64,000 nt of DNA from PLanc-01 sp035342095 (GCA_035342095.1 DAOQWL010000020.1:1-64000); one strand, 5' to 3'. Shown: positions 35,034-44,300, counted from the first letter of the stretch. Numbers and translations: made by a program. Notes: generated by a model not told the origin, from the letters alone.

Positions 35034-35777
35034 ATGAACATTCGCAGGTTGGCGGCCGTCGGTCTCATTGTCCTGGTCGGCGCGGGTTCCTGGGCGTACA
35101 CGCAACAGATGTCAGGCGAGCAGGCCGCACGCAGGACGCTGAAGGTCGTGCGGACGGAGGACTTCACCGTCACCGGCCTGGGGGATTCGCCTGCCTGGGC
35201 GAAGGCCGCCTGGGAGCCGCTGAGCGCTCGTGGCGCCGGTGGAAGTCCTCAGCAGACCCGTGTGAAGATGCTCTACTCGCAGACCGGGCTGTACGTCTTC
35301 ATGGAGGCCGAAGACCGCAGGATCACCGCGACGATGAACGAGGATTTCCTGGACCTGTGGAACGAGGACGTGTTCGAGTTCTTCCTCTGGCCGGACGAGC
35401 GGCACCCGGTCTACTTCGAGTATGAGATCTCGCCCCTGGGCTATGAACTGCCCATCCTGATCCCGAACCTGGACGGCCAGTTCCTCGGCTGGCGGCCCTG
35501 GCACTACGAGGGCGCTCGCAAGACGGCCAAGGTGACGACCACCATCGGCGGTCCCAAGCAATCCGGTGCGGCCATCACCGGCTGGCGGGCGGAGGTGTTC
35601 GTCCCGTACGATCTGCTCAAGCCGCTGCGGAATGTGCCCCCGCAGCCGGGGACGAAATGGCGGGCCAATCTATATCGCGTGGATTATGACGACGGCAAAG
35701 GCGTTGCCTGGGACTGGGCGCGGGTGGGACCGAGCTTCCACGAGTACCAGAAGTTCGGCACGCTGGTCTTCGAGTGA
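35034..35777 (+). CDS. Exported CBM9-like carbohydrate-binding protein
   Basis: 247 aa. A signal segment (AVGLIVLVGAGSWAYTQQ) is followed by one CBM9/DOMON-type sandwich (VTGLGDSPAWAKAAWEPL, VKMLYSQTGLYVFMEAEDR, LWNEDVFEFFLWPDERHPVY, then WRANLYRVDYDD). The family binds sugar chain ends or accompanies glycoside hydrolases. Perfect AGGAGGA lies 7 nt before ATG 35034, 11 nt after the GH2 stop, so the product is probably a partner or binding subunit of that enzyme. Confidence 0.85.
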   Translation: MNIRRLAAVGLIVLVGAGSWAYTQQMSGEQAARRTLKVVRTEDFTVTGLGDSPAWAKAAWEPLSARGAGGSPQQTRVKMLYSQTGLYVFMEAEDRRITATMNEDFLDLWNEDVFEFFLWPDERHPVYFEYEISPLGYELPILIPNLDGQFLGWRPWHYEGARKTAKVTTTIGGPKQSGAAITGWRAEVFVPYDLLKPLRNVPPQPGTKWRANLYRVDYDDGKGVAWDWARVGPSFHEYQKFGTLVFE

Positions 35778-35795
35778 TGCCGAGGTGCGAGGGTC

Positions 35796-36575
35796 CTATT
35801 GCGGCTGGTCGGGACGGCCATTCGGATCGGCCGGCGGCATGGGCGGCGGGCCTCCTTCGAAGTCCATGAACCCGCGCGGCGGTCTGTTGCCGTGAGGACC
35901 GTTGGGATCGCCCATCCATCGGTCCGGCGGCCTGCCATCGCGTCGTTGGCCGCCCGGTCCCATGAAACCTTCCGGCCCTCGACCTCCACGAGGACCGTTC
36001 GGATCTCTCAGCGGGCCGCCGGGTCCCCAGTTCTCGCGCCAGTCATTCGGGTCCATTCGTCGGTCACGCGGCCTGTCGCCTCGTGGCCCGCCACGACCGC
36101 CCGGGCGGCCTTCATAGGGACGCATGCCCCGGAAATGCTCGAACCTCTTCTTGATGTCGCCTTCCCATTTCTCGTACTGTTCGGGAGTCAGGGTCTTCTT
36201 CATGGCCTCGGCGAACTTCTGACGCTGCGTCTGTTCCGCCTGCATGAACTTCTGCCAGAGCTCTCGCGTGCTCGCCCACTGTTCGGTGAGTGTCTCCTTC
36301 ACGCGTTTGGCCTGCTCATCGGACAGGCCGTAGTCTTCCGTCCATCGCTCCACGAGGAAATTGGGTTCCGGTCCCGGTCCCGGGTCCGGAGGCATCAGTT
36401 TGAACCGCGGGATGATTCGATCTTTGAGGGCCAGGATGGCGCCGCCGGAACCGATGCCAATGCCGCTGACGAGAATCACCGCGGCCACACAGATTTGCGC
36501 GAAGACCTGGCGGCGCGTGAGAGGCGGACGATGGTGGGGCATCGTCGGATGCTCGGGTTTCGCCGGCTCTACCAT
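35796..36575 (-). CDS. CnrX/Spy-like periplasmic sensor with disordered tail
   Basis: 259 aa. One membrane segment (AQICVAAVILVSGIGIGSGG) is followed by a helical domain with two LTxxQ-type motifs (YGLSDEQAKRVKETL and LTPEQYEKWEGDIKKRF), as in Spy/CpxP and the heavy-metal resistance CnrX/ZraP group. The last 110 residues are Gly/Pro/Asp/Arg-rich. It is the third gene after an ECF sigma factor and a small membrane protein, overlapping the latter by 7 nt. This mirrors the cnrYXH logic: a periplasmic stress or metal sensor controlling an ECF sigma factor (inference). Confidence 0.75.
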   Translation of the reverse strand: MVEPAKPEHPTMPHHRPPLTRRQVFAQICVAAVILVSGIGIGSGGAILALKDRIIPRFKLMPPDPGPGPEPNFLVERWTEDYGLSDEQAKRVKETLTEQWASTRELWQKFMQAEQTQRQKFAEAMKKTLTPEQYEKWEGDIKKRFEHFRGMRPYEGRPGGRGGPRGDRPRDRRMDPNDWRENWGPGGPLRDPNGPRGGRGPEGFMGPGGQRRDGRPPDRWMGDPNGPHGNRPPRGFMDFEGGPPPMPPADPNGRPDQPQ

Positions 36576-36832
36576 AGCCTCATCTCCGGCAGGGGAGCCA
36601 ACAGCTCCATAACGGGACTGCTCATGTACTTCCAGAACTCGATGGCCAGGAACAGGGTGATCGAGGCCGCCACAGCGGACAAGCCCCCAAACAGGCCCAG
36701 CGGGATCAGAGTAACCGCGTCCGGCTTCTGCGATCCGATCCGCAGACGCACTGCGTCGGCCACGTTGAAGACCGGGATCGATTCCTCGCGTGCCTTGTGA
36801 GCCAGTCGAGCCAGGGCCTCTAAAGTGTCCAT
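36569..36832 (-). CDS. Small single-pass membrane protein, candidate anti-sigma factor
   Basis: 87 aa. A cytoplasmic N-terminal helix (DTLEALARLAHKAREE) and one TM (LIPLGLFGGLSAVAASITLF) are followed by a short periplasmic tail. It overlaps the sigma gene by 13 nt and the CnrX-like gene by 7 nt. Size, topology and position fit a minimal CnrY-type anti-sigma factor. There is no sequence signature to prove it. Confidence 0.65.
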   Translation of the reverse strand: MDTLEALARLAHKAREESIPVFNVADAVRLRIGSQKPDAVTLIPLGLFGGLSAVAASITLFLAIEFWKYMSSPVMELLAPLPEMRLW

Positions 36833-37392
36833 CCGAGTTTCTCCAAAAGGTGTTCTCTTTCGGCGATTTCCTTGATCTTTCTTCGGGCACGGAGGGCCTG
36901 GGTCTTGACTTTGGCCCGGCTCCAGCCCATCCGCTCGGCGATTTCCTGCGTGCCGCACTCCTCGAAGTACAGCAACGTCAGGACCAGGCGGTCGTCGGCC
37001 GGCAGGCGGGCGAGCAGCGATTGCAGGACCGCGGCGGCCTCCGCCGGATCGATTTCCTCCTCTTGTGCCGCTTCGATCTGCTCCAGAATGTCCGAGTCCG
37101 GCAGCGGGGTTTCCACCGATACCCTGGCCTTGTCGCGCCAGTAGTGATAGCCTGTGCGTGTGGCGATCTTCCGCAGCCAGTGCAGCAACGGGGCGTCGCC
37201 GCGATAGGTCCTCAAACTGAAGTAGGCGTCGACGAATACCTGTTGCACGAGTTCCTCACACTGCGCCGGGTCGCGAGTGAAACGCCAGAGCAGGCCGGTG
37301 ATGGCCTTCTCGTACCGTCGGACAATGCGACTATACGCGGCGTCATCACCAGTGAGCGAAGCGACTACATCGGACCAGTCTGCGTTTTCCAC
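36820..37392 (-). CDS. ECF-family RNA polymerase sigma factor
   Basis: 190 aa. Region 2 (AITGLLWRFTRDPAQCEELV, then QVFVDAYFSLRTYRGDAPLL) binds RNA polymerase and the -10 element. Region 4 (LPADDRLVLTLLYFEECGTQ, then EIAERMGWSRAKVKTQALRA) reads the -35 element. First gene of the sigma / small TM protein / CnrX-like operon. A TATAAT-like box lies on the minus strand at 37433-37438, about 40 nt upstream, without a good -35, so an alternative sigma or autoregulation is possible. Confidence 0.9.
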   Translation of the reverse strand: MENADWSDVVASLTGDDAAYSRIVRRYEKAITGLLWRFTRDPAQCEELVQQVFVDAYFSLRTYRGDAPLLHWLRKIATRTGYHYWRDKARVSVETPLPDSDILEQIEAAQEEEIDPAEAAAVLQSLLARLPADDRLVLTLLYFEECGTQEIAERMGWSRAKVKTQALRARRKIKEIAEREHLLEKLGWTL

Positions 37393-37438
37393 ACGTCTAT
37401 TCTACATCCTTTCCGTGCATCGTCCAGTCACCATTATA

Positions 37439-37956
37439 GTGGCATCGGCCGACCACTGGTGACAGGAAAACCACTGAATGATGCCAATTGTCGGATTCTA
37501 CCGGCCCATCATCGGGACCTCGTTGTTCAGGATATACCCATGACGAAGTAGGAATACGACGCGCCGCGAACAGGGGCGACCCGGGTCCAACGTCCGAGAA
37601 TGCTGCCAGGCCTTTTGGATGGCTGTGCGAGCTTCCAGGCATCCAGGGAGGCAACCTCCGGTCAAGGCTGCCAGAATCACAGTATTTGACGATCCTGGCA
37701 ATGTTGGCTGCCAGATCGGCGTCTTCATTGTGTCGGGTGCGGATCACGGGCTGCCGGTCGGTCGTGTGGAACGGGTTGAAGCCCGCGGGCGCGGATCGCC
37801 GATGTCTCTTCATGCTCACGCGCGTTGCCCCTTGCGGTTACGGATTTCTGTAACCGCCGTGAGGAACCGACCACTTATCGGGTGATGAATGGGACATCAC
37901 AGCACAGCGGATCCCACAGGAACACGAACGGACGGATCACCGAAGGAGTCGCAACG
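37439..37956. other. Intergenic space, nothing recognised
   Basis: About 520 nt between the ECF operon and the small ORF at 37957. Frames are open on both strands but lack ribosome-binding sites, and I recognise no family, so I call no gene. It probably carries the promoter of the downstream small gene and secretion operon. Confidence 0.3.
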
Positions 37957-38181
37957 ATGGGTCCTGAAGAGAGAATGAGGATGGAGCTCGAACGGTTCGT
38001 CAACGCGGGGCTTGAGGAAGGCTGGACCGGCTGGCCGCTGAAGGTTGACTCTTGCATATCCAAGCGGTTCAGCGGAGAATGGTCGCCAGCCTCGGTGCAG
38101 TCCTGGCTCGGCGAGTCGAATGCCCTGGCGGTTCCCGACAGGCTGGCAGGCATGTTCGCGTCCCTGCACTCGTTGTGCTGA
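37957..38181 (+). CDS. Small conserved-looking hypothetical protein
   Basis: 74 aa (MGPEERMRMELERFVNAGLE start). AAGGAG lies 8 nt before ATG 37957, which supports translation. Predicted mostly helical and soluble, with no signal peptide. It lies upstream of the secretion operon on the same strand, 81 nt from the next start. Family unknown. Confidence 0.5.
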   Translation: MGPEERMRMELERFVNAGLEEGWTGWPLKVDSCISKRFSGEWSPASVQSWLGESNALAVPDRLAGMFASLHSLC

Positions 38182-38262
38182 CGGAGGAAGGACTCGGGCC
38201 TGCGCCCGATGCGTATGTGCTCGTGAGCACGGTTTAACTGAGGTTTTGAAAGGAGAAGTACG

Positions 38263-38874
38263 ATGCAGAAGAAAGTGATCGTGATGGGTATTGTGGCTGG
38301 TGTTCTGGCCTTGGTCGCCGGCGGATTGTGCCTGGCTCAGCCGCCGCAGGGCGGTGGACAGGGGGGACCCGGTTTCGGCGGTCCCGGCGGGAATTTCGAT
38401 CCGGCTCAGATGCGCCAGCGAATGATGGAACGCTGGAAGGAACAGCTCGGCGCCGATAATGACGCCTGGAAGGTGATCGAGCCTCGGTTCACGAAGGTCA
38501 TGGAACTCAATCGCCAGACGATGGCCGGCGGCATGGGCGGCATGTTCGGCATGAGAGGCATGCGAGGCCAGCGTGGCCAGGGCGGTCCCGGCGGCCAGCA
38601 GGGCCAGGGTCGGGGTGGTCCGCAGGGCGACAGGCCTCGCTTCCCCGGCGATGAGAACCGCGAGCCCTCGGCTGTGGAGAAGGCCCAGGAGGCTCTGGAA
38701 ACCACGCTGGACAACGAGTCCGCCTCGGCCGACACCATCAAGCAGCAGCTCACGGCGCTGCGTCAGGCCCGCGAGAAGGCTAAGCAGGAACTGGCGGCTG
38801 CCCAGCAGAGCCTGCGGGAGATCCTCACTGTCCGGCAGGAAGCCCTCCTGGTTCTCAGTGGAATGTTGAACTAA
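38263..38874 (+). CDS. Exported Gly/Gln-rich helical protein leading the secretion operon
   Basis: 203 aa. Signal peptide (VMGIVAGVLALVAGGLCLAQ). Gly/Pro/Gln/Arg-rich segments flank a helical part (RQRMMERWKEQLGADNDAW), and a long coiled-coil-like C-terminus follows (EKAQEALETTLDNESAS, AREKAKQELAAAQQSLREI). It loosely recalls Spy-like periplasmic proteins but has no LTxxQ motif. It ends 16 nt before gspE and has AGGAG 7 nt upstream, so it is likely the first gene of the type II secretion operon. Confidence 0.7.
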   Translation: MQKKVIVMGIVAGVLALVAGGLCLAQPPQGGGQGGPGFGGPGGNFDPAQMRQRMMERWKEQLGADNDAWKVIEPRFTKVMELNRQTMAGGMGGMFGMRGMRGQRGQGGPGGQQGQGRGGPQGDRPRFPGDENREPSAVEKAQEALETTLDNESASADTIKQQLTALRQAREKAKQELAAAQQSLREILTVRQEALLVLSGMLN

Positions 38875-38890
38875 GGCGACGGCAGAACTG

Positions 38891-40624
38891 ATGAATCCTA
38901 TCGTACACAGAATGCTCGATCAGGGTGTGATTGACGAATCCGCGGCCCGGGGAATCAGCGGCTTGCTCGCCGAGGGCGAGCCGCCGACCCGGGCCTTCGC
39001 GGCCTGCGGCGTGGCCAGCGAGCCGTTGCTGCGGTTCCTGGCCCGCGATCTCGGACTGGCCTACGTGGAACTCGAAGGGCGGACGTTCACCCGGGAGTTC
39101 CTCGCCCAGTTCCCCGCCCGAATCCTCTTGGACAAGCACATCATGCCCGTTCAGGGCGACAACGGCGATCTGCTCGCGGTCACGAGCGATCCCTTCGACA
39201 CGTCGAGTGTCGATGAGCTGCGCCTGGCGACGGGACGCGACTATCAGGTCGCGCTGGCTCCCCTGGCGGAGATCGACCGGTGCATCAAGAAGTACCTGGG
39301 CGTCGGCGCCGACACGGTCCAGTCGATGATCTCGGAGGCCGGCGACAACGGCCTGCAGGTCATCGATTCTGAATCCGACGACGATATGGATCTGACGGAG
39401 GCTGCGGAAGGGGCCTCCATCATCCGGTTCGTCAATCAGATCCTGACCGAAGCGATCGAGCTGCGAGCGACGGATGTGCACATCGAGCCGTTCGAGGAGA
39501 GCCTGCGGGTCCGCTATCGAATCGACGGCGTCCTCCAGGAAGCATCCCTTGCCGCCGAGGTCAAGCAGTTCCAGGCGGCCATCGTCTCGCGTCTGAAGAT
39601 TCTCGCCAAGCTGGACATCGCGGAGAAACGTGTGCCGCAGGACGGGCGGATCAAGATCATCATCTCCGGTCGCGAGATCGACGTTCGCGTCTCGGTGATC
39701 CCGATGATCTACGGCGAAGCGGTCGTGCTCCGTTTGCTGGACCGATCCAACGTCCTGCTGGGCCTGGACAAGCTGGGGATGTCCGCCCGCGACCTGAAGA
39801 TCATGGAGATGATCCTGGAGAGGCCGCACGGGATCATCCTGGTGACCGGACCGACCGGAAGCGGCAAGACGACCTCGCTCTACGCGGCCCTCTCGCACAT
39901 CAACGACGTGCAGCGCAAGATCATCACGATCGAGGACCCCATCGAGTACCAGCTCCACGGGATCAACCAGATCCAAGTCTCGCGCAAGGCCGGACTGACG
40001 TTCGCCAGCGGTCTTCGCTCCATCCTGCGTCACGACCCCGACGTGGTGCTGGTCGGTGAGATTCGCGACTCGGAGACTGCGGAGATCGCGATCCAGGCGT
40101 CCCTGACCGGGCACCTGGTCTTCTCGACCCTGCACACGAACGACGCGCCGAGCGCCCTGACGCGGCTCGTCGATATGGAGATCGAGCCGTACCTGGTGGC
40201 CTCCTCGCTGGAGGCGGTCCTGGCCCAGCGGCTCATCCGCACGATCTGCAAGCACTGCAGGGAGCCATTGAGCGCGAGCGAAGCGGCGCCCCTGAAACGA
40301 CGGTTCGGCGACCGGCTGCCCGACGTTCTGTACAAGGGACGAGGCTGCCGGGAGTGCCAGGGGACGGGGTATCGCGGGCGGATCGGCATCTTCGAGATGA
40401 TGGTGGTCACCGACGATGTCCGCTCTCTGATCATCGAGAACGCTTCGGCCCCCGAGCTGCGGAAGATGGCGGTGAAACACGGCATGACCAGCCTCCGCGA
40501 CGATGGGTTCCGCCACCTGTCCGACGGGCGGTCCACAGTCGAGGAGATCCTCCGCGTGACGAAAGACGAGGTGTTCGAGATGAACGGGCTGCTGGGCGCG
40601 GAGCCGCCGAAGGAACGCGAGTGA
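38891..40624 (+). CDS. gspE: Type II secretion ATPase GspE
   Basis: 577 aa. Cytoplasmic hexameric ATPase that powers pseudopilus assembly. The N1E domain (about 1-150) precedes the catalytic core, with DVHIEPFEESLRVRYRIDG, Walker A GPTGSGKTTS (Lys326), the Asp box TIEDPIEYQ, Walker B VLVGEIRDSETAEI and the His box. It also has the tetracysteine zinc site CKHC...CREC, typical of GspE/PilB. The following gene order F-G-H-I-J-K-L-M-C-D identifies the system. Confidence 0.95.
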   Translation: MNPIVHRMLDQGVIDESAARGISGLLAEGEPPTRAFAACGVASEPLLRFLARDLGLAYVELEGRTFTREFLAQFPARILLDKHIMPVQGDNGDLLAVTSDPFDTSSVDELRLATGRDYQVALAPLAEIDRCIKKYLGVGADTVQSMISEAGDNGLQVIDSESDDDMDLTEAAEGASIIRFVNQILTEAIELRATDVHIEPFEESLRVRYRIDGVLQEASLAAEVKQFQAAIVSRLKILAKLDIAEKRVPQDGRIKIIISGREIDVRVSVIPMIYGEAVVLRLLDRSNVLLGLDKLGMSARDLKIMEMILERPHGIILVTGPTGSGKTTSLYAALSHINDVQRKIITIEDPIEYQLHGINQIQVSRKAGLTFASGLRSILRHDPDVVLVGEIRDSETAEIAIQASLTGHLVFSTLHTNDAPSALTRLVDMEIEPYLVASSLEAVLAQRLIRTICKHCREPLSASEAAPLKRRFGDRLPDVLYKGRGCRECQGTGYRGRIGIFEMMVVTDDVRSLIIENASAPELRKMAVKHGMTSLRDDGFRHLSDGRSTVEEILRVTKDEVFEMNGLLGAEPPKERE

Positions 40625-40690
40625 TTGTTGACGCCTGATCTGCGATTTGTCCAATCGACAATCAACCTTCCAGGTTCAGACTGAGATCCT

Positions 40691-41902
40691 ATGGCAACCT
40701 TTCTCTACAAGGCGATTGACACGCAGGGCCGTCAGGTGGCCGACAAGCTGGTGGCGCCCGACCGGGCGGCGGCGATCGACCAGCTCTTCGGCCTGAGTCT
40801 GAGCCCGATCTCCGTAGACCGGCAGGAAGAGCGGCCCGCAGAGGGGCTGTTCTCCCGCGGCGGACGGATCTCCAAGGGCGAGGTCGAGGCCTTCACCCGC
40901 CAGTTGGCCAACCTCCTGGCGGCCGGCGTGCCGCTGAGCCGGGCGTTGAGCATTCTCAGTCGCGAATCCGCCAAGCCGGCGGCCGGCAAGCTCTGGGCCA
41001 CCGTGCACGACCAGGTCTCCGGGGGCATGTCCCTGGCCGATTCGCTCGGCCAGCACCCCCGAGCGTTCCCGCCCGTCTATGTGGCTATGGTGCGAGCGGG
41101 CGAGACCGGCGGGTTCCTCGACGTGGTCCTCGAACAGATCGCCACGTTCCGCGCCCAGGAGCAGGAGTTGAAGAACAAAGTCACCTCCGCGATGTTGTAC
41201 CCGCTGATCCTCTCGGTGCTGGCTACGGGCATCCTGGTGTTTCTGCTGGTGTACTTCATCCCGAAATTCTCGACGATGTTCGCGGAGTATGGCGGGTCGC
41301 TGCCGACTCTGACGAAGGCCATCGTATCGGCCAGCGAGTTGGTCGCTCGCTACTGGTTTGCCCTCGTGCTTGCGGCGGCCCTGGTCGTCTTCGGCGTGCG
41401 GCGCGCGACGGCCAGTGACGAGGGCCGTCGGCTCGTGCAGCGCATTGTGCTCCGCTTGCCCCTGTTCGGGCGGGCGGCCGCGAGGTTTGCCCTCGTCCGG
41501 TTCTGCCGGATGTTGGGGACCCTCGTCGGTGCGGGCGTGCCCCTCGTCGCGGCGCTTCGCGTCGCCAAAGAGGCCATCGGCAACCAGGTCCTGGCCGACA
41601 CGGTAGACAGCGCCATCGAGGACGTGCAACGAGGGACCTCGCTGGCCCGCAGTCTGGAGGGATGCCGGGAGCTGTTCCCCGCGTCGGTCATCGAGATGGT
41701 GTCCGTCGCGGAGGAGAGCGGGCGTCTGGACAAGGAGCTGACCCGTCTGGCCACCGCCTACGAGCAGGAGCTGGATCGCTACCTGAAGATGTTGGTGGCC
41801 ATGGCCGAGCCGGCACTGTTGTTCATCATGGCGGCGGTCGTCGGGACTATCGTGATCGGCATGATTCTGCCGATCTTCAGCCTGCAAGAGTTGATTCGGT
41901 GA
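40691..41902 (+). CDS. gspF: Type II secretion inner-membrane platform protein GspF
   Basis: 403 aa, the usual length. Two T2SSF domains (FTRQLANLLAAGVPLSRALS at about 70 and FCRMLGTLVGAGVPLVAALR at about 275) and three membrane helices are visible (YPLILSVLATGILVFLLVYF, YWFALVLAAALVVFGV, LLFIMAAVVGTIVIGMIL). It anchors GspE and the pseudopilus at the inner membrane. Confidence 0.95.
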   Translation: MATFLYKAIDTQGRQVADKLVAPDRAAAIDQLFGLSLSPISVDRQEERPAEGLFSRGGRISKGEVEAFTRQLANLLAAGVPLSRALSILSRESAKPAAGKLWATVHDQVSGGMSLADSLGQHPRAFPPVYVAMVRAGETGGFLDVVLEQIATFRAQEQELKNKVTSAMLYPLILSVLATGILVFLLVYFIPKFSTMFAEYGGSLPTLTKAIVSASELVARYWFALVLAAALVVFGVRRATASDEGRRLVQRIVLRLPLFGRAAARFALVRFCRMLGTLVGAGVPLVAALRVAKEAIGNQVLADTVDSAIEDVQRGTSLARSLEGCRELFPASVIEMVSVAEESGRLDKELTRLATAYEQELDRYLKMLVAMAEPALLFIMAAVVGTIVIGMILPIFSLQELIR

Positions 41903-41988
41903 GAAGGCAGAGAACCGCCGCTGAGACGGTCGAACGAAGGGTTGGAACAAGCCACTGCCGGTTACGAATTCTAGGATTGGGATGGACT

Positions 41989-42459
41989 ATGAAATCAGTA
42001 GTGAAACACCGAACGAGTTGGACCAGTCGCGGGCGGTACGCCAGGCGGATGCAGGGCTTCACCCTGATCGAGTTGATGCTGGTGCTGGTGATCCTGGCGA
42101 CGTTGGCGACGATCGTGGCGCCGAAGCTCACCGGCCAGTCTCAGAAGGCCAAGAAGACCGCGGCCCGCACGCAGATCTCGCAGTTCGAGGTGGCCCTGGA
42201 CGCCTTCGAGATCGACATGGGTCGCTATCCGACGACGGCCGAGGGGCTGCGGGCGCTGGTCGAGAAGCCGCCCTCGGACTCCGAGAACTGGACGCAGCCT
42301 TACCTGAAGCAGGCGGTTCCCCTCGATCCGTGGAAGAACGAGTATGTCTACCGTTATCCCGGCCAGTACAACCGGGATGGCTACGACCTGTACTCCTACG
42401 GCCCGGACGGCAGGCAGGGCGGCGACGACGACATCAAGAACTGGTCGGATGAGAAGTAG
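41989..42459 (+). CDS. gspG: Major pseudopilin GspG
   Basis: 156 aa. The type III signal is cut at Gly-Phe in RRMQG/FTLIELMLVLVILATL. The C-terminal half carries the family Ca2+-binding signature YDLYSYGPDGRQGGDDDI, diagnostic of the major pseudopilin. ATG 41989 gives a 22-residue leader; its ribosome-binding site is weak, and ATG 42049 would leave only a 2-residue leader. Confidence 0.93.
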   Translation: MKSVVKHRTSWTSRGRYARRMQGFTLIELMLVLVILATLATIVAPKLTGQSQKAKKTAARTQISQFEVALDAFEIDMGRYPTTAEGLRALVEKPPSDSENWTQPYLKQAVPLDPWKNEYVYRYPGQYNRDGYDLYSYGPDGRQGGDDDIKNWSDEK

Positions 42460-42585
42460 CCGACGAGGACCCGAGAGCCTCGCCGTCTTCAGGTGGCAGG
42501 CACGCCGACGCAGCCCACAACTCGACGACCCGATGAAAGAAACACCTGGCAACCGAAGAGACGACATCTCTTCCGGGACAGGCAC

Positions 42586-43110
42586 ATGATCGCGAATCCG
42601 AGACAACACGATGGCAACCAGGGGATGACGCTCCTGGAGCTGATCCTGGTCATGATGATCCTGTCGACCGTCCTGGCGATGGCGGCGCCGTCTCTTCGCG
42701 GGTTCTTCATCTCCCGGCGGGGCGACGACGCGGCCGCCCAGATCCTCGCGATGACTCAATACGCTCGTTCGCAGGCCGTCAGCGAGGGAGTCATCTACCG
42801 CCTGAACTTCGACGTCCAGCGGCGGACGTACTGGCTGACGGCCCAGAAGTCGGGCGAACATGAGCGGCTGGGAACCGAGTTCGGCAGGACCTTCGCCATC
42901 TCCAAGGACCTTGTCCTGGAGGTGAAGGACGTTGTGAAGGAGGGTCGGGAGGCTTTCCTGGAGTTCTCGCCATACGGGACGGTGACCGCCGCGACGATCC
43001 GATTGATCGACCGGCAGGGGCGGGCCCTCGAAATCGCCTGTCCGACCGCGACGGAATCGTTCTCGATCACCGAGTGTGAAGAGACCTACAAGAGATATGT
43101 ATCCAAGTGA
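42586..43110 (+). CDS. gspH: Minor pseudopilin GspH
   Basis: 174 aa. Prepilin leader IANPRQHDGNQG/MTLLELILVMMILSTV; Met at +1 instead of Phe is unusual but tolerated by prepilin peptidases. A GspH-type beta domain follows (LAMTQYARSQAVSEGVIYRL, YWLTAQ, EFSPYGTVTAATIRLID). It overlaps the start of gspI by 14 nt. Confidence 0.85.
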   Translation: MIANPRQHDGNQGMTLLELILVMMILSTVLAMAAPSLRGFFISRRGDDAAAQILAMTQYARSQAVSEGVIYRLNFDVQRRTYWLTAQKSGEHERLGTEFGRTFAISKDLVLEVKDVVKEGREAFLEFSPYGTVTAATIRLIDRQGRALEIACPTATESFSITECEETYKRYVSK

Positions 43111-43510
43111 GGCGACAACCTGGTCCGTGCGTGCCGTGAGGGACGGACGCGGCGGCTTCACCTTCATCGAGCTGCTCGTCACGATCGCGCTGCTCGGCAT
43201 CATCATGCCGGTGGCGATGCGGACGATCGGGATCTGCACCCGCCTCGGGGGCGAATCCCGCAGGCAGATGGAAGCGGCCTCCCTGGCCAAGACCAAGCTC
43301 AGCGAACTGATCGTCACCGGCGACTGGGAGAACGGCAACCAGCAGGGTGCGTTCGCCCGGGACGACTGGGCCGACTACAAATGGTCGGTGACGGTGACCA
43401 ACTGGACGGACACCTCGGTTCGCCTGGTGGAACTGACGGTCACCTGGCTGTCCATGGGACGCCAGCGAGGGGTCACGCTCAGCACGTTGATGTACCCGGA
43501 GGAGAGCTGA
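43097..43510 (+). CDS. gspI: Minor pseudopilin GspI
   Basis: 137 aa. Prepilin leader RDGRGG/FTFIELLVTIALLGII, then a GspI-like body (AASLAKTKLSELIVTGDW, VTVTNWTDTSVRLVELTVTW). ATG 43097 is chosen; a GTG at 43076 in the same frame is also possible. It forms the pseudopilus tip with GspJ and GspK. Confidence 0.85.
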   Translation: MYPSEATTWSVRAVRDGRGGFTFIELLVTIALLGIIMPVAMRTIGICTRLGGESRRQMEAASLAKTKLSELIVTGDWENGNQQGAFARDDWADYKWSVTVTNWTDTSVRLVELTVTWLSMGRQRGVTLSTLMYPEES

Positions 43511-43511
43511 G

Positions 43512-44300
43512 ATGACGTCTTGGACCCGACAATCCGAGGGGTTCACCTTGATGGAGCTGTTGGTGGCCATGGTGCTGATGGTCGCGGTGGCCTCGTGTCT
43601 GTACACGGCGCTGTACACGGGTTTTCGGGCGCAGCGCAGCGCCTTGCAGGCGGTGGAGCCGACCCTGCAGGCGCTCAACGCGATCGCGCTGCTCAAGGAA
43701 GACATTCTGGGCGTTCTGCCGCCGGGCGACAGCAACAGTCTGGCGGGCGCCTTCGTCGGCGAGAATTCCGGCGGGGTCAAAGGGGTGGACGCCGATTCGC
43801 TCGAGTTCTACACGACCCACGTGTATGCCGGGGACGACGAGATCAGCGGCGGAATTGGCAAGATCGCACTGCTCCTGGAAGAGGAAGACGCCCAGGACCG
43901 GCAGCGCACCTATACGACCTACAAGCTCGTGCGCGATGTGACGACGAATCTGCTGGCTCGCAAGGAGCAGGAGCCTGTCCAACAGGTCCTGTGCCGCGAC
44001 GTTGTGTCCCTGAACTTCCGCTACTACGACGGCGAAGACTGGGTGGACGACTGGGATTCCTCGGACGACGCCAACAGTCTGCCGCTGGCGGTGGAAGTGG
44101 ACATCGAGATCGCCTATCACCGCAGGAGCGGCCGGCGCGACAAGAACAGCCAGGAGAAACCCGAGACGCGCCGGCTCGTGCAGAGCTTCGCCGTGCCGTG
44201 CAAGGCCGCCGAGGAGACGACCGACACCGAGACAGGATCGAGCACAACGACTACGAGTGGTTCCATGTCGAGCGGTTCGACGTCGGGGGCAGCACGATGA
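43512..44300 (+). CDS. gspJ: Minor pseudopilin GspJ
   Basis: 262 aa. Prepilin leader MTSWTRQSEG/FTLMELLVAMVLMVAV and GspJ-like region (LNAIALLKEDILGVLPPG, LARKEQEPVQQVLCRDVV, LNFRYYDGEDWVDDWDS). It ends in a Ser/Thr-rich tail. GGAG lies 7 nt before the ATG. Its stop overlaps the gspK start (ATGA). Confidence 0.88.
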   Translation: MTSWTRQSEGFTLMELLVAMVLMVAVASCLYTALYTGFRAQRSALQAVEPTLQALNAIALLKEDILGVLPPGDSNSLAGAFVGENSGGVKGVDADSLEFYTTHVYAGDDEISGGIGKIALLLEEEDAQDRQRTYTTYKLVRDVTTNLLARKEQEPVQQVLCRDVVSLNFRYYDGEDWVDDWDSSDDANSLPLAVEVDIEIAYHRRSGRRDKNSQEKPETRRLVQSFAVPCKAAEETTDTETGSSTTTTSGSMSSGSTSGAAR

